Below are positions 3,920-5,435 of a stretch of 5,435 bases of DNA, piece after piece. The DNA is from UBA6054 sp964522095 (GTDB lineage Bacteria > Planctomycetota > Phycisphaerae > Phycisphaerales > UBA1924). Position 1 is the first letter of the stretch; each line of letters opens with the position of its first letter. Under the pieces are notes generated by a model. That model had not been told where the DNA came from. It ran no database searches and saw nothing but the letters and a program-made list of their open reading frames with translations. A program made the translations under genes and the position numbers. Where the stretch lies: NCBI GenBank assembly GCA_964522095.1, contig CAZFSO010000116.1:1-5435 (forward strand). The letters run 5' to 3'.

Positions 3920-5377
3920 TCAACACCACCGATCGCGCCTGGTCTGATACCCATCGTCCAGGTTCTGGACCAGGTAGCGCAGCGCGTCGACGGCGTGGTC
4001 GTGGCCGTCTTTTTCGGGGTTGGGGTTCTCGGGGTCGGCGGGGTAGTGGTAGCGTTCGAGCGACTCGATGAGGGTCGGGCAGTCCCTGGTGATGAACAGG
4101 CGCGGCGGGCCCGAGGCGGGGCGGAGTCGGGCGCGGACGAGTTCGAGGCCCTGGTGCACGCCCCGGCGGGCGGCTCGGACGATGAAGCCGAGGTCGCGGA
4201 GGCGTTGGGCGTCGGAGACGCCGGTCTGCCCGTTGCGCGCCTGTCCGGCGGGGTCGACGCCGATCCACTCGGGGCGCTCGGGGGCGGCGCGGATGATCTC
4301 GGCGTGGCGGTCGAGGGTCAGGCCGGCGCGGGCGTGCTCGCGGACGACGAAGAGCGTGGCGTCGGGCGCGAGGCGGGCCCAGAGGACGACGGTGGGGCTG
4401 CGGATGCCGAAGTCCATGCCCGCGACGACGGGCCAGGCGGCGCTGGCGTCGGGAGCGCGCTGCACCGCGTGGACGCGGGGGTCGAACTCGGGCAGGACGC
4501 AGTCCGAGCGCCTGGGGCGCAGGCAGAGCATCTCGGCGTTCCAGGTCTCGCGCGAGACGCGGGCCTTGAGGGCGATCGCGTCGGCGACGCTGACGTGCCC
4601 GGGCGGGGCGTTGCGCCGGTCGCGGGCCTTGGCCAGGCCGGCGCACTCGGCGGCGAGGGGGCACGGCCCGTCGTCGGTCAGGCACTGGTGGTCGTCGTCG
4701 GGGCAGGGTCCGAGGGTATCGACGACGCCCCAGCGGAAGAGTCGTTTGGAGCGGTTGTGGATGGCCTCGCCGACGAGGTCGTGCATGATGCCGTAGGGCA
4801 GGTGCATGGTGGAGAGGCACTCGATGGCGCCGCGGACGCGGACGGGGCCGCACTCCTTGGATCGGGTGACGAGTTGCGCCGCATCCCAGACGGCGGGATC
4901 GAAGAGTTCGACCTCGTCGCATCGGAGTTTCTGGACGCGCGTGCCGCGGACGGAGGTCTGCGACTGGGCGAGCGTCTCGACGCACGAGGCGTTGGTCAGG
5001 CGGACGCGCCGTTCGGTGATGCGTCCGTCGACCATGTCGGCGAAGCCGGGGCGGTCGAAGATGTCGCGCAGGTGCGCGTGCATGCGTCGGGCCTGTTCGA
5101 GCGAGCCGGCGAGGACGCGGATCTCGATGCCGGGCTTGAAGACCATGTCGAGTGCGGTGGCGACGGCGCCGAGGAAGGTCTTGCCCCCGCCGCGGTTGGC
5201 CCAGACGACGCAGTCGCGTGGCGTGCGGTCCTCGAAGAAGGCGTGGGCGAGGTAGTCGAACGGCGAGCCGTTGGCGTCGAGCAGTGATTCGCGCGGCGAG
5301 CGCATGCCGAGCCACTGCTCGAGCCAGGCGGCGAGTTCGTCGTCGGTGGTGGGGATGGGGCCTGGGAAGTGGGGCAT
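3920..5377 (-). CDS. Phage-type terminase large subunit (ATPase and nuclease), 485 aa
   Basis: Terminase large subunits pump phage or gene-transfer-agent DNA into procapsids and cut it. The N-terminal ATPase has a Walker A of the terminase kind, ANRGGGKT (60-67), and a Walker B KLRCDEVELFD (150-160) with Asp154 and catalytic Glu155. A coupling motif LST is at 188-190. A cluster of Cys225, Cys232, Cys239 and Cys245 may bind zinc. The C-terminal RNase H-fold nuclease shows MDFG (Asp322), GVDPAG (Asp375) and DHAVDALRY (Asp464), the expected acidic triad. Length is normal for the family, with no frameshift. The ATG at 5377 has only a weak GAG ribosome site; an internal Met at residue 25 is an alternative start. 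No small terminase, portal or capsid gene lies in the window. Downstream on its strand are only the convergent membrane genes, so packaging partners, if any, must lie beyond 5435 or elsewhere. Confidence 0.92.
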   Translation of the reverse strand: MPHFPGPIPTTDDELAAWLEQWLGMRSPRESLLDANGSPFDYLAHAFFEDRTPRDCVVWANRGGGKTFLGAVATALDMVFKPGIEIRVLAGSLEQARRMHAHLRDIFDRPGFADMVDGRITERRVRLTNASCVETLAQSQTSVRGTRVQKLRCDEVELFDPAVWDAAQLVTRSKECGPVRVRGAIECLSTMHLPYGIMHDLVGEAIHNRSKRLFRWGVVDTLGPCPDDDHQCLTDDGPCPLAAECAGLAKARDRRNAPPGHVSVADAIALKARVSRETWNAEMLCLRPRRSDCVLPEFDPRVHAVQRAPDASAAWPVVAGMDFGIRSPTVVLWARLAPDATLFVVREHARAGLTLDRHAEIIRAAPERPEWIGVDPAGQARNGQTGVSDAQRLRDLGFIVRAARRGVHQGLELVRARLRPASGPPRLFITRDCPTLIESLERYHYPADPENPNPEKDGHDHAVDALRYLVQNLDDGYQTRRDRWC

Positions 5378-5407
5378 GGGTGTTCTCGGGGGGATGAGAA
5401 GAGGTAC

Positions 5408-5433
5408 GCAGAGGTGCAGAGGTCGCGCAGAGG
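5408..5433. repeat. Short repeat cluster of GCAGAGG
   Basis: GCAGAGG occurs at 5408-5414, 5416-5422 and 5427-5433, three times in 26 bases and still continuing near the window end, just upstream of the terminase start. Similar CAGAGG-rich patches are, as I recall, dispersed in intergenic regions of several bacterial groups. The array is cut by the window edge, so its true length is unknown. Confidence 0.5.
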
Positions 5434-5435
5434 GC

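Noticed and set aside
3888..5315. 475-aa and 463-aa frames overlapping the terminase gene
   Set aside because: One is an arginine/proline-rich alternate minus frame and the other is antisense. Neither has motifs, whereas the chosen frame has complete terminase motifs.
5408..5433. CRISPR array
   Set aside because: The repeat unit is only 7 bases, spacing is 8-11 bases, and there are no spacers or cas genes.

Overview
This is a GC-rich, gene-dense bacterial window. I think it most likely comes from a Planctomycetota (Phycisphaerae-like) genome, probably a metagenome contig. The reasons are the composition, a small membrane protein that resembles the planctomycete DUF6677 type, a small protein with a D/E-only style tail, a PYTD-WGT type sensor kinase and a Cys-rich terminase large subunit. 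The taxonomic call is inference from pattern memory, not from a marker gene. The first 46 bases are pure C and look like a sequencing or assembly artefact at a contig end.

Layout. A minus-strand operon occupies about 66-2962. Read in its own direction, it has a TTGACA/TACGCT promoter at 2935-2962 with a 17-bp palindrome over the -10. Three genes follow: an 84-aa hyper-acidic protein (2592-2846), a 174-aa uncharacterised protein (2000-2524) and a membrane-bound hybrid histidine kinase with a C-terminal receiver domain (66-1979). The 67-nt gap between the first two genes is packed with inverted repeats. One is a perfect 12-bp stem that contains the Shine-Dalgarno sequence of the 174-aa gene. 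Divergently, a two-gene plus-strand unit (3016-3588 and 3588-3821) encodes small multi-pass membrane proteins. Its first gene appears to be leaderless, and the second overlaps the first by one base.

A 98-bp AT-richer island (3822-3919) separates that unit from a convergent minus-strand gene (3920-5377) for a phage-type terminase large subunit. The island holds a long imperfect hairpin built from AAAGCGA-type repeats. The terminase has intact ATPase and nuclease motifs and a four-cysteine cluster, but no portal, capsid or other packaging gene follows it, so within this window it is an orphan. The last 35 bases carry three GCAGAGG copies upstream of the terminase.

Functional picture. The minus-strand operon looks like a signalling unit: a periplasmic-sensing kinase passing phosphate to its own receiver, co-expressed with two small soluble proteins of unknown role. 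The membrane pair is probably a housekeeping envelope module. The terminase may mark the edge of a prophage, a gene-transfer-agent-like cluster or a remnant extending past 5435. I did not find a complete new multi-gene system. The most unusual signals are the ribosome-site hairpin, the operator-like palindrome on the promoter, the convergent repeat island and the orphan terminase. No gene-free stretch longer than 300 bases is present, and I saw no tRNA, rRNA, CRISPR array or insertion sequence.
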